A program made the position numbers and the translations under genes. Positions 7,739 through 17,569 of a DNA stretch of 64,000 bases are shown in pieces (within the stretch, counting starts at the first letter, position 1; each line of letters begins with the position of its first letter). The stretch comes from Rufibacter sp. XAAS-G3-1. Its GTDB lineage: Bacteria; Bacteroidota; Bacteroidia; Cytophagales; Hymenobacteraceae. The stretch lies in contig NZ_JABFAM010000012.1 in assembly GCF_013623775.1 (NCBI RefSeq), positions 105,631 to 169,630 of the forward strand. Reading direction: 5' to 3'. A model generated the notes under the pieces. That model had not been told where the DNA came from, ran no database searches, and was given only the letters and a program-made list of their open reading frames with translations.

Positions 7739-10567
7739 TTACTTGAGCAGAACCGGTTTACCGAAGCCCAGTTGTTCCAGTTTGTTTAACTGCGTGGCGG
7801 CATCACCTACAATCAGGTAATACATCTTATTAGGGTTCACGTATTGCTGGGCTAAAGCTTTGATTTTCTCCAAGCTCATTAGCTGCACCAAAGCCTCGCG
7901 GCGTTTGGCGTAATCATACGGCAGGCCATAGGTGCTGATGTTGTTGAGCATCCCCAGCTTCGCGCCCATGGTTTCAAACGCGCGGGCGTTGCTTTTGATC
8001 AGAAAGCCCTTGGTCACCTCCAGATCCTGGGCCGAGTACGTGGGGCCGTAGTTCTGCAGAATCTGCTTGATCAGGTCAGCTGATTCAAACGTCACATTAG
8101 ACCGCACGCCGCTCTGGATGGCAAATGGGCCGGGCAGGTTGGAGCCCGAGAAAGAAGACCCGATGCCGTACGTATACCCTTTGCCTTCCCGCAACTGCTG
8201 CGTTAACTGCGAAGCAAAGCCGCCACCGCCCAGAATGTAGTTCATCACCTGCGCCGGGTAATAATCTGGGTGCGTCACCGGCAACGCCAGGTACCCAAAC
8301 CGCAACACCGACTGTTTCGCGCCGGGCACGTCATAGAAGTATACTTTTGAAGCCGTAGGAGCCGATGGGGTAGGGTAGTTGGGCATCTTCACTTCTCTGG
8401 CTTTCCAGTGCTGGTTCAGGCCCGCCAAGGAGTTTGCCACTTCCTGCTGTTCTACCGCGCCCACCACCTGGAACGCCGCCACCGTTGGTGACAGGTTGGC
8501 CGCGTAGTAGTTTTTAAGGTCTTCAATGGAAATCGCCTTTAAAGAAGCCTCGGTACCCAGAAGGTTACGGGATAAAATGTGGTCTTTGCCATAGAGCAGT
8601 TTCCTAAAGTTGTTATCGGCAATGGAGTTGGGGTTGGCTTTCTGCTGTTTAATCTGGCTTTCTACCTGTTGTTTCACTAGTTTGAATTCCTGCTCGTCCC
8701 AGCGGGGCTCCAATAGAATCTCCTGCACCAGGGCCATGGTAAGAGCGTAATTGCGGGCCAGCGTGCGACCACTAATGGTAAAGCTTTCCTCGCCCGCATT
8801 GATGCTGATGGAAGCACCCAAGGCTTCCATGGCTTCTTCCAGTTGTTCGGTGGTCTTGTTTTTGGTGCCTTTGAGCAGCAATTCAGAAAGCAAGTTAGAA
8901 ACGCCTACTTTAGATGAATCCTCTAATAATAAGCCACCATTGATACGGAGGTTGAACTGCACCAAGGGTACTTCGCGGTCTACAATGCCCAGCGTTTTCA
9001 GGCCGTTTTCCAGCTTTCTCTCCCAAACGTTGGGTACCTTGGCTGCGGGGGCTTGGCCGTAAGGCGGCTCTTTGGTGCGGTCAAAGCTGGACGGGGTGCG
9101 CGGATAATCGGCTTTGGCCGAGGCATCAAATTTCTCCTCAGCGCCTTCCACAATCTTCTCTTCCACCACGCTGGCTTTCTGGGAGCCTTTCAACACCAAG
9201 TTCACTTGTCCTTTCGGTACGAAACTGGTGACCACGTACGGTTTGCCTTTGAGGTACTGCTGGTACACGCGCATCACATCTTCGCGGGTGACGGCCAGCA
9301 TATTCTCAATGTCTTTGCTGATGAACCCTGGGTCACCCGCGAATATCTGGTACTGCGCCAACTGGAAGCCTTTACCCTGCACACTGGACAAACCGTTGTA
9401 AAAGCTCACTTCCTGCGAGGTCTTGATGCGGTTCAGGTCAGCGTCTGAGAAGCCTTCTTTCTCAAACTTCTGGAACGCCTCTTCCACGGCCGTATAAATA
9501 TTATTCAGGTCTACTTTTTCATAACCCCTGATGCTGAGCATGAACTGACCGGCCAGCTCTGAGCTATTTTGGTACATGTTTACGCGGCCCGCCAGTTGTT
9601 TTTCGTCTACCACTACTTTGTTGAAAGGAGCTTTTTTCCCTTCGGCCAGCAAAGTGGCGAGGGTTCTGAGGGCGTAGGAATCTTTGTGGTAGGTGTACAC
9701 GCTGGGCCAGGCCATGGTCAGTTCGGGCAGGCGCGCGAAGTTGTCTTCGTGGTACAGTTTCTTGGTTTGGGAAAGCACCACCGGTTTCTTCTCCAGGGCC
9801 GGAATGTTCTCGCCTTTCTTGATTTCCCCAAAGTATTTCTGCACCCAGGCTTTTGCCTGACCGGGCTCAAAATCACCGGAAACCACCAAGGTCACGTTGT
9901 TGGGCACATACCAGCGGCGATAGAATTCCTTTACGTCTTCCAGCGTCGCGTTCTGCAAATCTTCCAGTGACCCGATGACCTGCCAATGGTACGGATGGTC
10001 TTTGGGGTACAGGTTCTGGTCAATCACGTACGACGTGTTGCCGTAGGGCGCGTTGTCATTGCTCTGGCGTTTCTCATTCTTCACCACCTGTTTTTCCTTG
10101 GCCAGTACCTGTTCCGTCACCGTGTTGATGAAGAAGCCCAACTTGTCAGCCTCGGCCCAAATCATTTTCTCTAAAGCGTCATTGGGAACGGTTTGGTAAT
10201 AGTTGGTACGGTCGCGGCTGGTGGAACCGTTGGCCCCTGAACCGCCAATACGCGCACTCATTTTATCCAGTCCGCCTTTGCCCAGGTTTTCAGATTCCAG
10301 AAACAACAGGTGCTCAAACAAGTGCGCAAAGCCGGTACGGCCTTCTTTCTCGCGGGCAGAACCTACGTGGCTGGTGAGCGCCACAGCCACCACCGGGTCA
10401 GATTTGTCCACGTGGAAGACCACGGTCAAACCGTTGCCCAGGGTAAACTTTTCATAGTCTACTTTAAAGTCCTGCTTCGCCGTGGGTTTGGATTTGCCTA
10501 GCCGCTGGCAGGATATTAGTACAGCCAGAAAGACAAGGCTGTACGTCATCTGTTTAAAAAATCTCAT
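7739..10567 (-). CDS. M16 family zinc metalloprotease, two-repeat lipoprotein
   Basis: This 942-residue protein is a full-length pitrilysin/insulinase-type enzyme with duplicated M16 halves (about 35-460 and 510-940). A lipobox LISC places Cys20 as the lipidated residue, so it is probably anchored in the periplasm or outer membrane. The inverted zinc motif HLFEH (His82, Glu85, His86) is in the first half; the second half keeps the fold but not the motif, as usual in the family. It degrades peptides. It is divergent from another metalloprotease (10914-13415), with 346 bases between them. The start gives MRFFKQMTYS. Confidence 0.93.
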   Translation of the reverse strand: MRFFKQMTYSLVFLAVLISCQRLGKSKPTAKQDFKVDYEKFTLGNGLTVVFHVDKSDPVVAVALTSHVGSAREKEGRTGFAHLFEHLLFLESENLGKGGLDKMSARIGGSGANGSTSRDRTNYYQTVPNDALEKMIWAEADKLGFFINTVTEQVLAKEKQVVKNEKRQSNDNAPYGNTSYVIDQNLYPKDHPYHWQVIGSLEDLQNATLEDVKEFYRRWYVPNNVTLVVSGDFEPGQAKAWVQKYFGEIKKGENIPALEKKPVVLSQTKKLYHEDNFARLPELTMAWPSVYTYHKDSYALRTLATLLAEGKKAPFNKVVVDEKQLAGRVNMYQNSSELAGQFMLSIRGYEKVDLNNIYTAVEEAFQKFEKEGFSDADLNRIKTSQEVSFYNGLSSVQGKGFQLAQYQIFAGDPGFISKDIENMLAVTREDVMRVYQQYLKGKPYVVTSFVPKGQVNLVLKGSQKASVVEEKIVEGAEEKFDASAKADYPRTPSSFDRTKEPPYGQAPAAKVPNVWERKLENGLKTLGIVDREVPLVQFNLRINGGLLLEDSSKVGVSNLLSELLLKGTKNKTTEQLEEAMEALGASISINAGEESFTISGRTLARNYALTMALVQEILLEPRWDEQEFKLVKQQVESQIKQQKANPNSIADNNFRKLLYGKDHILSRNLLGTEASLKAISIEDLKNYYAANLSPTVAAFQVVGAVEQQEVANSLAGLNQHWKAREVKMPNYPTPSAPTASKVYFYDVPGAKQSVLRFGYLALPVTHPDYYPAQVMNYILGGGGFASQLTQQLREGKGYTYGIGSSFSGSNLPGPFAIQSGVRSNVTFESADLIKQILQNYGPTYSAQDLEVTKGFLIKSNARAFETMGAKLGMLNNISTYGLPYDYAKRREALVQLMSLEKIKALAQQYVNPNKMYYLIVGDAATQLNKLEQLGFGKPVLLK

Positions 10568-10913
10568 TGGTTATTTAAGGTTTGAATCTGGTAAGTAGTT
10601 AGTAGGGGTAAAGGCATAAAAATTACACCCGGCATTTCTCGCGCCCATTTACAAAGGTAACATAGCTGTAAGAAAATATGATGGGAAATGATTCCTAGCG
10701 ATAAGTGGGAGAGAGGCAGGTATTTATCTGTTTTTAAGGCAGTTTTTGAAAAGGAGCCCTAAAATAGAAAGGCGCAAGGGCGGCTAATTCAGAAGGTTTG
10801 CAGAAATGACGTGCCGTTTGCTGGAATAATTCTTACTTTGAGAGCTCTTTAGGCACCATGAATGCCGAAGACGCATACAAATCCTTTTTCCCAAGCCTAA
10901 CAAACAGACAGCA
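10568..10913. promoter_or_regulatory. Divergent promoter region between two proteases
   Basis: This 346-base gap separates divergent genes and must hold both promoters. A degenerate family A hairpin lies at 10730-10764. TTACTTTG at 10833-10840 is one base off the TAnnTTTG -7 element and could serve the + strand gene; a well-placed -33 TTTG is not evident. Nothing else is recognised. Confidence 0.4.
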
Positions 10914-13415
10914 ATGCTGAAATTGTACAAGACTTTAGGCTGGGCAGCGCTGGTGGTTTTTACCCACTCCGCCTGTACCAGTTCTAAGGTTGCCCAAAAA
11001 AGCGCCAGCCCCTCCTCGCCCGAGGCCTCGGCCAGACCAAAAGCCCCTGAATCTGGCATGAAGAGCTATAATCAGGTCATCACCAAAGATGCCAAATCTG
11101 ACAAAGGTCTCTTCACCATCCACAAAGTGGGCGAGAAGTATTTCTATGAGATTCCGGACTCGTTGTTGCAGCGGGATATTCTCTGGATTAGCCGGATTGC
11201 GGATTTGCCGGCCGGTTTAGGCGGCGGATACGTCAATGCGGGTTCGTCAGTGAATGAGCAGATGGTAGAGTGGCAGAAAGTAGACAACAAACTCCTGCTT
11301 AGAACAAAATCCTACAGCGCCGTAGCCGCCGATTCTCTGCCCATCAGCCTTTCAGTGAGAGCCAACAACTATCAGCCTACGCTGTACGCCTTTGATATTG
11401 CGGCCTTGAGCCGGGATTCCAGCGGGTATGTGATTGATGTCACTAAATTCTTTTTAAGCGATGTGAAAGCGTTTAGTGGCCTCAGCGCCAACCTGCGCCG
11501 CGATTACAAAGTGAACCGCCTAGATGAATCCCGTAGTTTCATCGTAAGCGCCAAAAGCTTCCCCATGAACATAGAGGTGCGGCAGGAATTGACGTATGAC
11601 GCCGCCGAGCCGCCTTCCAACTCGGCCACGGGTTCCATCAGTATGGTCATGAACCAGTCTATGGTGCTGTTGCCCAAGGTGCCCATGCAAGCCCGTATTG
11701 ATGATTATAGGGTAGGGTATTTCAACATCCGGCAGATTGACTACGGTTCTGAAGCCCTGAAAGCCGATGTGAAAACCTACATCAGACGCTGGCGTCTGGA
11801 GCCTAAAGACGTGGCCGCGTATAAAAGGGGAGAGTTGGTGGAACCGGTAAAACCCATTGTCTACTACCTGGATCCGGCCACGCCCACCAAGTTACGGCCC
11901 TACATCAAAGCAGGGGTGGAGCAGTGGCAGAAAGCGTTTGAGACCGCCGGTTTCAAAAACGCCATCCTCGCCAAAGACCCGCCCAGCCCGCAGGAAGACC
12001 CGGACTTCAACCCCGAAGATGTACGGTACTCAGTGATTCGGTACGTGGCCAGCACCACCCGCAATGCCGTGGGGCCAAGTGTGTCAGACCCGCGCTCCGG
12101 CGAAATCATTGAGAGCGATATCATCTGGTACCACAACCATCTTCGGTCTTACCGCAACCGGTATCTGTTGGAAACCGGCGCCGCTAACCCCAGTGCCCGT
12201 ACGCTGGAAACCCCCTTGGAAGATTTAGGCGAAATGATGCTGGAGGTGATTACCCATGAGATAGGCCATGCGCTGGGCCTTCCGCATAACATGATGGCTA
12301 GTTCCGCCTATCCTACAGATTCTTTGCGCTCCGGGGCTTTTACCCAGAAGTACGGGATTGCCGCTACCATTATGGATTATGCCCGCTATAATTACGTAGC
12401 CCAGCCGGGCGATAAGAACATCAGGTTTGTGCGCCAGTTGGGGCCGTATGACCATTACGCCATCAACTGGGGCTACCGCTATCTGCCAGACGCGAAAACG
12501 CCGGAACAGGAAGTGCCTATTTTGTCTAAGTGGATAAACGAAAAATCGGGGGACCCGATTTACCAGTTCGGGAGCGGCAACGGCGGACATGACCCCAATA
12601 GCCAGACCGAAGGCATTGGCCGTGATGTAGTGAAGGCCAGTACGTACGGCCTTGCGAACCTAAAGAAAGTGGTGCCGCAGTTGTATAACTGGACGGCCGC
12701 CAAAACCAATGACTATGATGATTTGGCTGAGTTGTACGATGAGCTTTTGGGCGTATGGAGCCGCTACATTGGGCACGTAGCCACCAACGTGGGCGGGGTG
12801 CACGAGAATAGGCTGAAGCCGAACCAAAAAGGGTACATCTATACACCGGTGAGCAGCAAGGAACAGACCGCTTCGGTTAATTGGATGCTGACGCATGCTT
12901 TTTCGTCCCCGGCTTGGTTGCACCAGACCAAAATCAGTAGAAATATTGACCCGGCCAACCATGTAGAAAGCATCAGGAGTTTGCAGACCCGCCACCTAGA
13001 TAATTTACTTTCTTCGGCCCGCATGGCCCGTCTCATGGAGAACGAAGCCCACAAAGTGAATTACACGGCCTTGGACATGGTGCGGCAACTACAGCGCGGC
13101 ATCTGGAGCGAGGCCTATTCCGGCCAGCCGATTGACATTTACCGTCGGAACCTACAAAAAGCCTACTTAGACCGGGTAAACTTCTTATTGAATGTGAACC
13201 CTGCCCCACAGCCTTTAACCGCCCAGGGAGGAGGAGCCTCCAGACCACAGGTGAATGTCAGTCAATCAGACATCCGGTCGGTGGTGAGAGGAGAGTTGGT
13301 GAAGTTGCAGAAACAATTAAAAAGTGCCTCCACTCGCAATACCAATGATTTGACCAAATACCATCTGCAGGATGCGTTAGTCAGGATTGATGACATTTTA
13401 TATCCGAATAAATAA
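10914..13415 (+). CDS. Zinc-dependent metalloprotease (DUF5117/DUF4953 type)
   Basis: This 833-residue exported protein has a lipoprotein-like signal (VVFTHSACTSS). The catalytic motif is HEIGHALGLPH (His448, Glu449, His452, His458), a metzincin-type zinc site, followed by a Met-turn-like segment (AATIMDYARYNY). The N-terminal 300 residues are a beta-rich DUF5117-like part and the segment after the catalytic domain is the DUF4953-like region. Proteins of this type are common Bacteroidota envelope or secreted proteases of unknown substrate. The ATG at 10914 follows a weak ribosome site. A perfect terminator follows the stop. Confidence 0.92.
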   Translation: MLKLYKTLGWAALVVFTHSACTSSKVAQKSASPSSPEASARPKAPESGMKSYNQVITKDAKSDKGLFTIHKVGEKYFYEIPDSLLQRDILWISRIADLPAGLGGGYVNAGSSVNEQMVEWQKVDNKLLLRTKSYSAVAADSLPISLSVRANNYQPTLYAFDIAALSRDSSGYVIDVTKFFLSDVKAFSGLSANLRRDYKVNRLDESRSFIVSAKSFPMNIEVRQELTYDAAEPPSNSATGSISMVMNQSMVLLPKVPMQARIDDYRVGYFNIRQIDYGSEALKADVKTYIRRWRLEPKDVAAYKRGELVEPVKPIVYYLDPATPTKLRPYIKAGVEQWQKAFETAGFKNAILAKDPPSPQEDPDFNPEDVRYSVIRYVASTTRNAVGPSVSDPRSGEIIESDIIWYHNHLRSYRNRYLLETGAANPSARTLETPLEDLGEMMLEVITHEIGHALGLPHNMMASSAYPTDSLRSGAFTQKYGIAATIMDYARYNYVAQPGDKNIRFVRQLGPYDHYAINWGYRYLPDAKTPEQEVPILSKWINEKSGDPIYQFGSGNGGHDPNSQTEGIGRDVVKASTYGLANLKKVVPQLYNWTAAKTNDYDDLAELYDELLGVWSRYIGHVATNVGGVHENRLKPNQKGYIYTPVSSKEQTASVNWMLTHAFSSPAWLHQTKISRNIDPANHVESIRSLQTRHLDNLLSSARMARLMENEAHKVNYTALDMVRQLQRGIWSEAYSGQPIDIYRRNLQKAYLDRVNFLLNVNPAPQPLTAQGGGASRPQVNVSQSDIRSVVRGELVKLQKQLKSASTRNTNDLTKYHLQDALVRIDDILYPNK

Positions 13416-13464
13416 AATGAAACAAAAACGCCCCTCCAGTGGAGGGGCGTTTTTGTTTCATTTT
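13414..13464. terminator. Strong bidirectional terminator
   Basis: A perfect inverted repeat of 24 bases with a 3-base loop has an A/T-rich outer stem (AAAATGAAACAAAAACG) and a GC core (CCCCTCC). Both strands end in T-runs. It lies 0-50 bases after the protease stop. Confidence 0.95.
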
Positions 13465-13505
13465 AGCCAAAGAAGGTGAAAAGTAGTTCATAAACCAAAG
13501 TAGCA

Positions 13506-13603
13506 CACTCGCTCGCCTCTGGCGAGTGTGCGTTACCTCCGGCGTGCCGCCGCTAACGGCCAGAAGCCGCGGGTAGCCCACACTCGCCAGAGGCGAGCGA
13601 GTG
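13506..13603. repeat. Perfect 25-bp inverted repeat with 48-bp spacer
   Basis: The left arm 13506-13530 and right arm 13579-13603 are exact complements; each arm is itself partly palindromic (CTCGCCTCTGGCGAG). The 48-base GC-rich spacer carries no gene. It lies between the + strand terminator and the minus-strand oxidoreductase stop at 13615. The size and shape fit a small non-autonomous element or a very long hairpin. Confidence 0.85.
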
Positions 13604-13614
13604 AACAAATTCAT

Positions 13615-14592
13615 TTAAAGTGCTCTCAACTGCGGCAACACTTTCTCCCCGAAGAACTCAATGTAGTGCTCTTGCGCCAGGTTCACATTGTGCAGGTGGA
13701 AATGCGTGAAGCCGAGTTCCAGGTCATTTGCCAGCCAGTCAATATGTTCTTGGGCACTGTCTGAGATTCTGACGGCGTCATCCAGTTCCTCTGGTTTCAC
13801 CATGCTGCCGGCGGCATCAAATCCTTTTACCGTGGGAATGTCTGAGAGCAGGGCCGAAGGGAAGACGTTGTTTTTCCATTGCTCATGCGCGCCCTGCCGG
13901 GCCTTCTCTGTAGTGGTGTCATAAGACAACTGCACCTTTAAATGCATGGGCTTGCCTTCGCCTCCGCCTCGGTGAAAAGCCTCCACTATCTCTTTCAACA
14001 CCTTTGGCGGCTGAGAAATAGTAATCATACCATCGGCCCAACTGCCCACCCACTCAGCGGTTTCTGGGGTGATGGCTGCGCCGAAGACCGGAGGGATGTA
14101 GTCAGGACGGGTGTAGAGTTTGGCCTGTTCCACATCCACCAAGCCTTTGTGGGTTACGGTTTCGCCCCGCCAGAGCGCCCGCATAATGTCTACACAGAGT
14201 TTCAGGCGGTCATTCCGTTCCTGTTTGTTGGGCCACTTCTGCCCCGTGATGCGCTCGTTCAGAAACTGCCCGCTGCCCGCCGCAATGAAGAACCGGTTCG
14301 GGAACATCTCGCACAACGTAGCTACCTTTTGCGCCGCTATGGCCGGGTGGTACCGCTGCCCCGGCGCCGATACTACCCCGAAGGGCAGGGAAGTGGCCTG
14401 CATGGCGGCGCCCAGCCAACTCCAGGCATATCCGCTTTCGCCTTGGTTTTCGCTCCAGGGATAAAAATGGTCAGAGGACAGCGCGTTCCCGAAACCAGCC
14501 TGTTCAGCTTGCTGCACCAGGGTTAGCAAATGGCTGGGTTTAAACTGCTCATGCGAGCAGTGGTATCCAAAAGAGATGTCTTTATGTTGCAT
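13615..14592 (-). CDS. LLM-class F420/FMN-dependent oxidoreductase (TIGR03885-like)
   Basis: The protein is 325 residues when started at the ATG at 14592 (MQHKDISFGYHCSHEQF); an upstream extension to 14691 is not protein-like. It follows the bacterial-luciferase-like TIM barrel: SSDHFYPW, WSWLGAAMQAT, VSAPGQRYHPAIAAQK, RFFIAAGSGQ and GAAITPETAEWVGSWADG are characteristic of the TIGR03557/TIGR03885 branch. It probably uses a flavin for a redox reaction of unknown substrate. It is transcribed alone; the upstream gap holds repeats. Confidence 0.88.
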   Translation of the reverse strand: MQHKDISFGYHCSHEQFKPSHLLTLVQQAEQAGFGNALSSDHFYPWSENQGESGYAWSWLGAAMQATSLPFGVVSAPGQRYHPAIAAQKVATLCEMFPNRFFIAAGSGQFLNERITGQKWPNKQERNDRLKLCVDIMRALWRGETVTHKGLVDVEQAKLYTRPDYIPPVFGAAITPETAEWVGSWADGMITISQPPKVLKEIVEAFHRGGGEGKPMHLKVQLSYDTTTEKARQGAHEQWKNNVFPSALLSDIPTVKGFDAAGSMVKPEELDDAVRISDSAQEHIDWLANDLELGFTHFHLHNVNLAQEHYIEFFGEKVLPQLRAL

Positions 14593-15356
14593 GATGCTGT
14601 TTTCGTGGGTGTGAGAAGCGCGCAACTTCTCTTCATTAAGGAAATATAAAACTTGTTGAAGGCTAACCAGTAAATTGCAGCATTCTATCATTAGTGCAAA
14701 CTAGCTACGGTATCATACGCGGCCGGTAGAAAGCTGATTTACAAACGGACGCCTCCCTGATTTTAGATGACACAACGTGTACGGGCAGAGTAAAGAGGGG
14801 TTCTGTTAGCTGCATTCTTGTGCAGGTTCTGTTTTTAACCTGATTTTTGGAAACTAGGCCTGAAACAGGAATTAGAATAAAATTTCTACTGGCTGTCTAT
14901 TCCGTTTAAGGTCTGTTTTCCTGAAACTAGGTCTAAAACGTATTCTTATTCGGGTAGTGCAAACTGACGTTACGCAATTCTGCCGGTGGTTCCCGGCGAG
15001 TCCGGAGACGCGCCTCATCCTTTGTCACGAGCCCGGAGGCTCGCGCCGGTTTTATTATTGGTTCACCCTGTAATACCGCTTGCTCCAAAAGACCTCGTAG
15101 CTTTTGGAGAACCTACGAGCGTCTGCGCCGATGGCTCACCAATCAGGAGATTGGCTGTCCAAAGGTGCGTAGAGCGCTCCGGCTAACTCTACGCACAACA
15201 ATAGTGTGGTTCTACACCTTTGAATCTTTAAGACCTCATAGGTTTCTTCGTTTTGGGCTCGTTTTCCGAAAAACAGCCCCAAAACGCGGGAGCCTGGCTC
15301 CTCTTCTACGGAGGGGAGCCAGGCTCCCGCGTAACATCAGGTACTAAGTAGCAGGA
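14593..15356. repeat. Composite repeat island (A, C, D, E modules)
   Basis: The 764-base gap has no gene. Family A hairpins lie at 14830-14867, 14903-14940 and 15249-15286. A family C module lies at about 14983-15128, then a D module at about 15129-15210 (AATCAGGAGATTGGCTGTCC, GCGTAGAGCGCT, GCTAACTCTACGCA), then an E hairpin at about 15220-15245 (AGACCTCATAGGTTT), then hairpin A. The same C-D-E-A order occurs at 32995-33340. This ordered mosaic is seen directly; its mobility is inferred. Confidence 0.75.
15285..15331 (-). terminator. Hairpin after DUF2236 gene
   Basis: Perfect 17-base arms (15285-15301 and 15315-15331, starting CGCGGGAGCCTGGCTCC) lie just beyond the stop of the minus-strand gene ending at 15357, next to family A hairpin 15249-15286. 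It probably terminates that gene, although no clean T-run follows. Confidence 0.7.
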
Positions 15357-16130
15357 TCAAGTAGCTGACCCTGGTTGCTGGTCTAAATCCTTGATCTCCT
15401 TTTTGTAGGCGGTGGGGAGAATGATGGATTTCAGAAACCAATCCAGTTTCAGGAGCCGACTGGCCTTGTAGCCGTGCAGGAGAGGGGTGATCAGGGAAGC
15501 CTTCCGGAAACCCAGCAGTTCTTTCACGCGGTCTGGGACTACCAGCACCTGGGCTTCCAGTAATAAGCGGTACCTGAGTTTGCCTAAATGCTTTTGGTAT
15601 TGCTGGAACAAGTCCTTGGTGTAATGGCTCATGGCAAGGTCTTGCTGCAGATGTTGTTCCCGCATGAGCAGCCAATCTGGGTACGTAACGGGTAGCCCCG
15701 TCAAGCCCATGCGGTGGCCAACGCGGTAAAACACCTCAAAGACTTCGGCTTTCTCTGGAGTGGTAAGTTCCCGCTCCAGCACCTCGTACGCCCTGATGGA
15801 GTAGTCGATGAGCATAAACAGCACATCGCGGTACGCCCAATCTGGAATGGTGGCCCCGCGTTTGGCTTCAACCGCTGCATGAATGCTGGCCATTTTGTCA
15901 ATGGTTTGATGCGCCCGCTCCAGAGGCGAAAAAACAATCTGCCGGGCATAGGCCACGGTAGAGAAAAGCCTGCCCAGCGGATCAGCGGGCAGCCGACCGG
16001 TGAAGTAGAGCCAATCTACCGCCTTGTTCAGGGCGAACTCCGCAGAAGAACCCGCGAAGATAAAGAGAACCGTATCGCCTTTCCCCCAGATCTCGCGCAC
16101 CACAGATCCTTTTTCAACAAAAAATCGCAT
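15357..16130 (-). CDS. Oxygenase MpaB / DUF2236 family protein
   Basis: This 257-residue protein matches the DUF2236 (MpaB/latex-clearing-like) family: the N-terminal REIWGKGDTVLFIFAGSSA, a central RDVLFMLIDYSIRAYEVLER, and GHRMGLTGLP. Family members bind heme b between conserved helices, and some oxidise polymers or mycophenolate intermediates. The His that ligands heme is not certain here. It is mostly helical with no signal peptide. The start is ATG at 16130 (MRFFVEKGSVV). Substrate unknown. Confidence 0.8.
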   Translation of the reverse strand: MRFFVEKGSVVREIWGKGDTVLFIFAGSSAEFALNKAVDWLYFTGRLPADPLGRLFSTVAYARQIVFSPLERAHQTIDKMASIHAAVEAKRGATIPDWAYRDVLFMLIDYSIRAYEVLERELTTPEKAEVFEVFYRVGHRMGLTGLPVTYPDWLLMREQHLQQDLAMSHYTKDLFQQYQKHLGKLRYRLLLEAQVLVVPDRVKELLGFRKASLITPLLHGYKASRLLKLDWFLKSIILPTAYKKEIKDLDQQPGSAT

Positions 16131-16407
16131 TGCCTTTTTCTTTTAAAGTAACAGGACGTTGTCTCAGAGTCCTGGTTTTGCTCTCCTTTACAGAAAACGA
16201 TGGAAAAACGATTAAGATTATTCTTTTCCCTTTCGGGGCCATGTACTTAAGCGCTTGTTTTTCTGGTTATTTGGGTAAAACAGCCAATAAAAACTTAGCC
16301 GGAGGCAAGAAGAATCTATTGTGAACCGCGCGGAGGTACGTAGATTTGGAATTGAAACAGCGCCAGCCCCTCGCTAACTTCGCCTCATCTCAATACATCA
16401 TCCTATT
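16131..16407. promoter_or_regulatory. Intergenic with family A hairpin and candidate promoter
   Basis: A weak family A copy lies at 16256-16294. A candidate -7 element TAACTTCG at 16375-16382 (one base off TAnnTTTG) has TTG at 16352-16354, 20 bases upstream, a spacing close to the Bacteroidota norm, and would serve the glycosyltransferase start at 16408. Confidence 0.45.
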
Positions 16408-17247
16408 TTGGAGCAAAGCAACCCTACCGTAAAGCCTGCATTTGACGTTTGTGTACTCCTGCCGTGTTATAACAACCAGGCAGGGTTAAGAACGTCTGTG
16501 GAGAGCGTCTCTTATTACCCTGGCAAGCTTTCCATGGTGATAGTAGATGATGGCAGTAAGTCACCTGTCAAGGTAGAGGCGCTGGTGGGGGCAGGTGGGT
16601 TTCCTTTTTCCGTTTATGTGGTGCGTTTGGAAAAGAACAGCGGAATCACGGAGGCCCTGAATACCGGCTTGCGATGGATAGAGGCTAACCTGACGGTGCG
16701 CTACATTGCCAGGCTAGACGCCGGTGATGTTTGCAAAGAAGATCGGTTTTACCGGCAAGTGGAATTCCTGGAGCAAAACCCGCAGGTGGGTTTGCTAGGG
16801 AGTTGGTGTGTTTTCCAAAACCCTTCCACCGGTTTTCACTACACGTATACCACCCCCACGCAGCATGGGGCCATTTTGTCTGAAATGCACTCCAGAAATG
16901 TATTCATCCACCCAACCGTCATGTTCAGGACGGAACTGGTTCCGTTGGTTGGGCTGTATCCCACAGATTTTCCTCATGTAGAGGATTATGCCCTCTTTTT
17001 TAAAATGCTGCACCAAACCAAAGGGGCTATTCTGGACAAAACCTTAGTCACCTGCGAAATCAACTCAAAAGGCATTTCCATCTCTAACCGGAAAGCCCAG
17101 TTAAAGGGAAGGCAACGGGTGATTTCTGAGTTCGGGGTTAATGCGTTTCAAAAATTGGTGGGCAAGAGTAAAGTGTATCTGCTCAGGCTATTGCCTTACC
17201 AGGTAATACTGCTCATTAAAAATAAGCTGAGTTCAGGAAAAGTGTAA
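16408..17247 (+). CDS. Family 2 glycosyltransferase
   Basis: This 279-residue GT-A enzyme shows the nucleotide-sugar site VCVLLPCYNNQ...VIVDDGSKSP and the metal site in ARLDAGDVC (DxD-like), followed by a substrate-recognition FLEQNPQVGLLGSWCVF. It has no membrane helix beyond a possible amphipathic C-terminus (LLPYQVILLIKNKL). It transfers a sugar to a growing polysaccharide or lipid acceptor; donor and acceptor are unknown. TTG at 16408 is the start I chose (MEQSNPTVKP). First gene of the polysaccharide locus. Confidence 0.9.
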   Translation: MEQSNPTVKPAFDVCVLLPCYNNQAGLRTSVESVSYYPGKLSMVIVDDGSKSPVKVEALVGAGGFPFSVYVVRLEKNSGITEALNTGLRWIEANLTVRYIARLDAGDVCKEDRFYRQVEFLEQNPQVGLLGSWCVFQNPSTGFHYTYTTPTQHGAILSEMHSRNVFIHPTVMFRTELVPLVGLYPTDFPHVEDYALFFKMLHQTKGAILDKTLVTCEINSKGISISNRKAQLKGRQRVISEFGVNAFQKLVGKSKVYLLRLLPYQVILLIKNKLSSGKV

Positions 17248-17569
17248 CTATGGTTTTTCCATGCCTTTGGCCCAGACTTTTGGACTGATCTGAGAGGCTT
17301 ATCTAATGAATGGAGTTCAGGATTGAGTAATGACCGTAAAATATTATATTTTATTTCTATAGCAGGGTGCGTTGTTTGGAAATGTCATTAATGAAATAAA
17401 ATGATGTTTTTAATATCTCTGAGTAGGGGTTAAGGGGTACCTATCGGTCTATAAAAAGATAAATAGTCTTAATACGATTCTGTGAATACTCACAATAGAA
17501 ATTTAGTTATCTTTGAAACAGGAACTCTTGTAGTTTAGACAGTTGCTTTAGTGCTGTATCCCCCGGGTA
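17248..17569. promoter_or_regulatory. AT-rich promoter region of polysaccharide locus
   Basis: This 322-base stretch has no gene and is AT-rich. TATCTTTG at 17508-17515 is an exact TAnnTTTG match and would place a start about 50 bases before the GT4 gene at 17570. A -33 TTTG is not clear; TGTGAATAC near 17480 may play that part. Confidence 0.5.

Noticed and set aside
13615..14691. Longer start for the LLM oxidoreductase at 14691
   Set aside because: The first 33 residues are not family-like, and the ATG at 14592 opens the conserved start.
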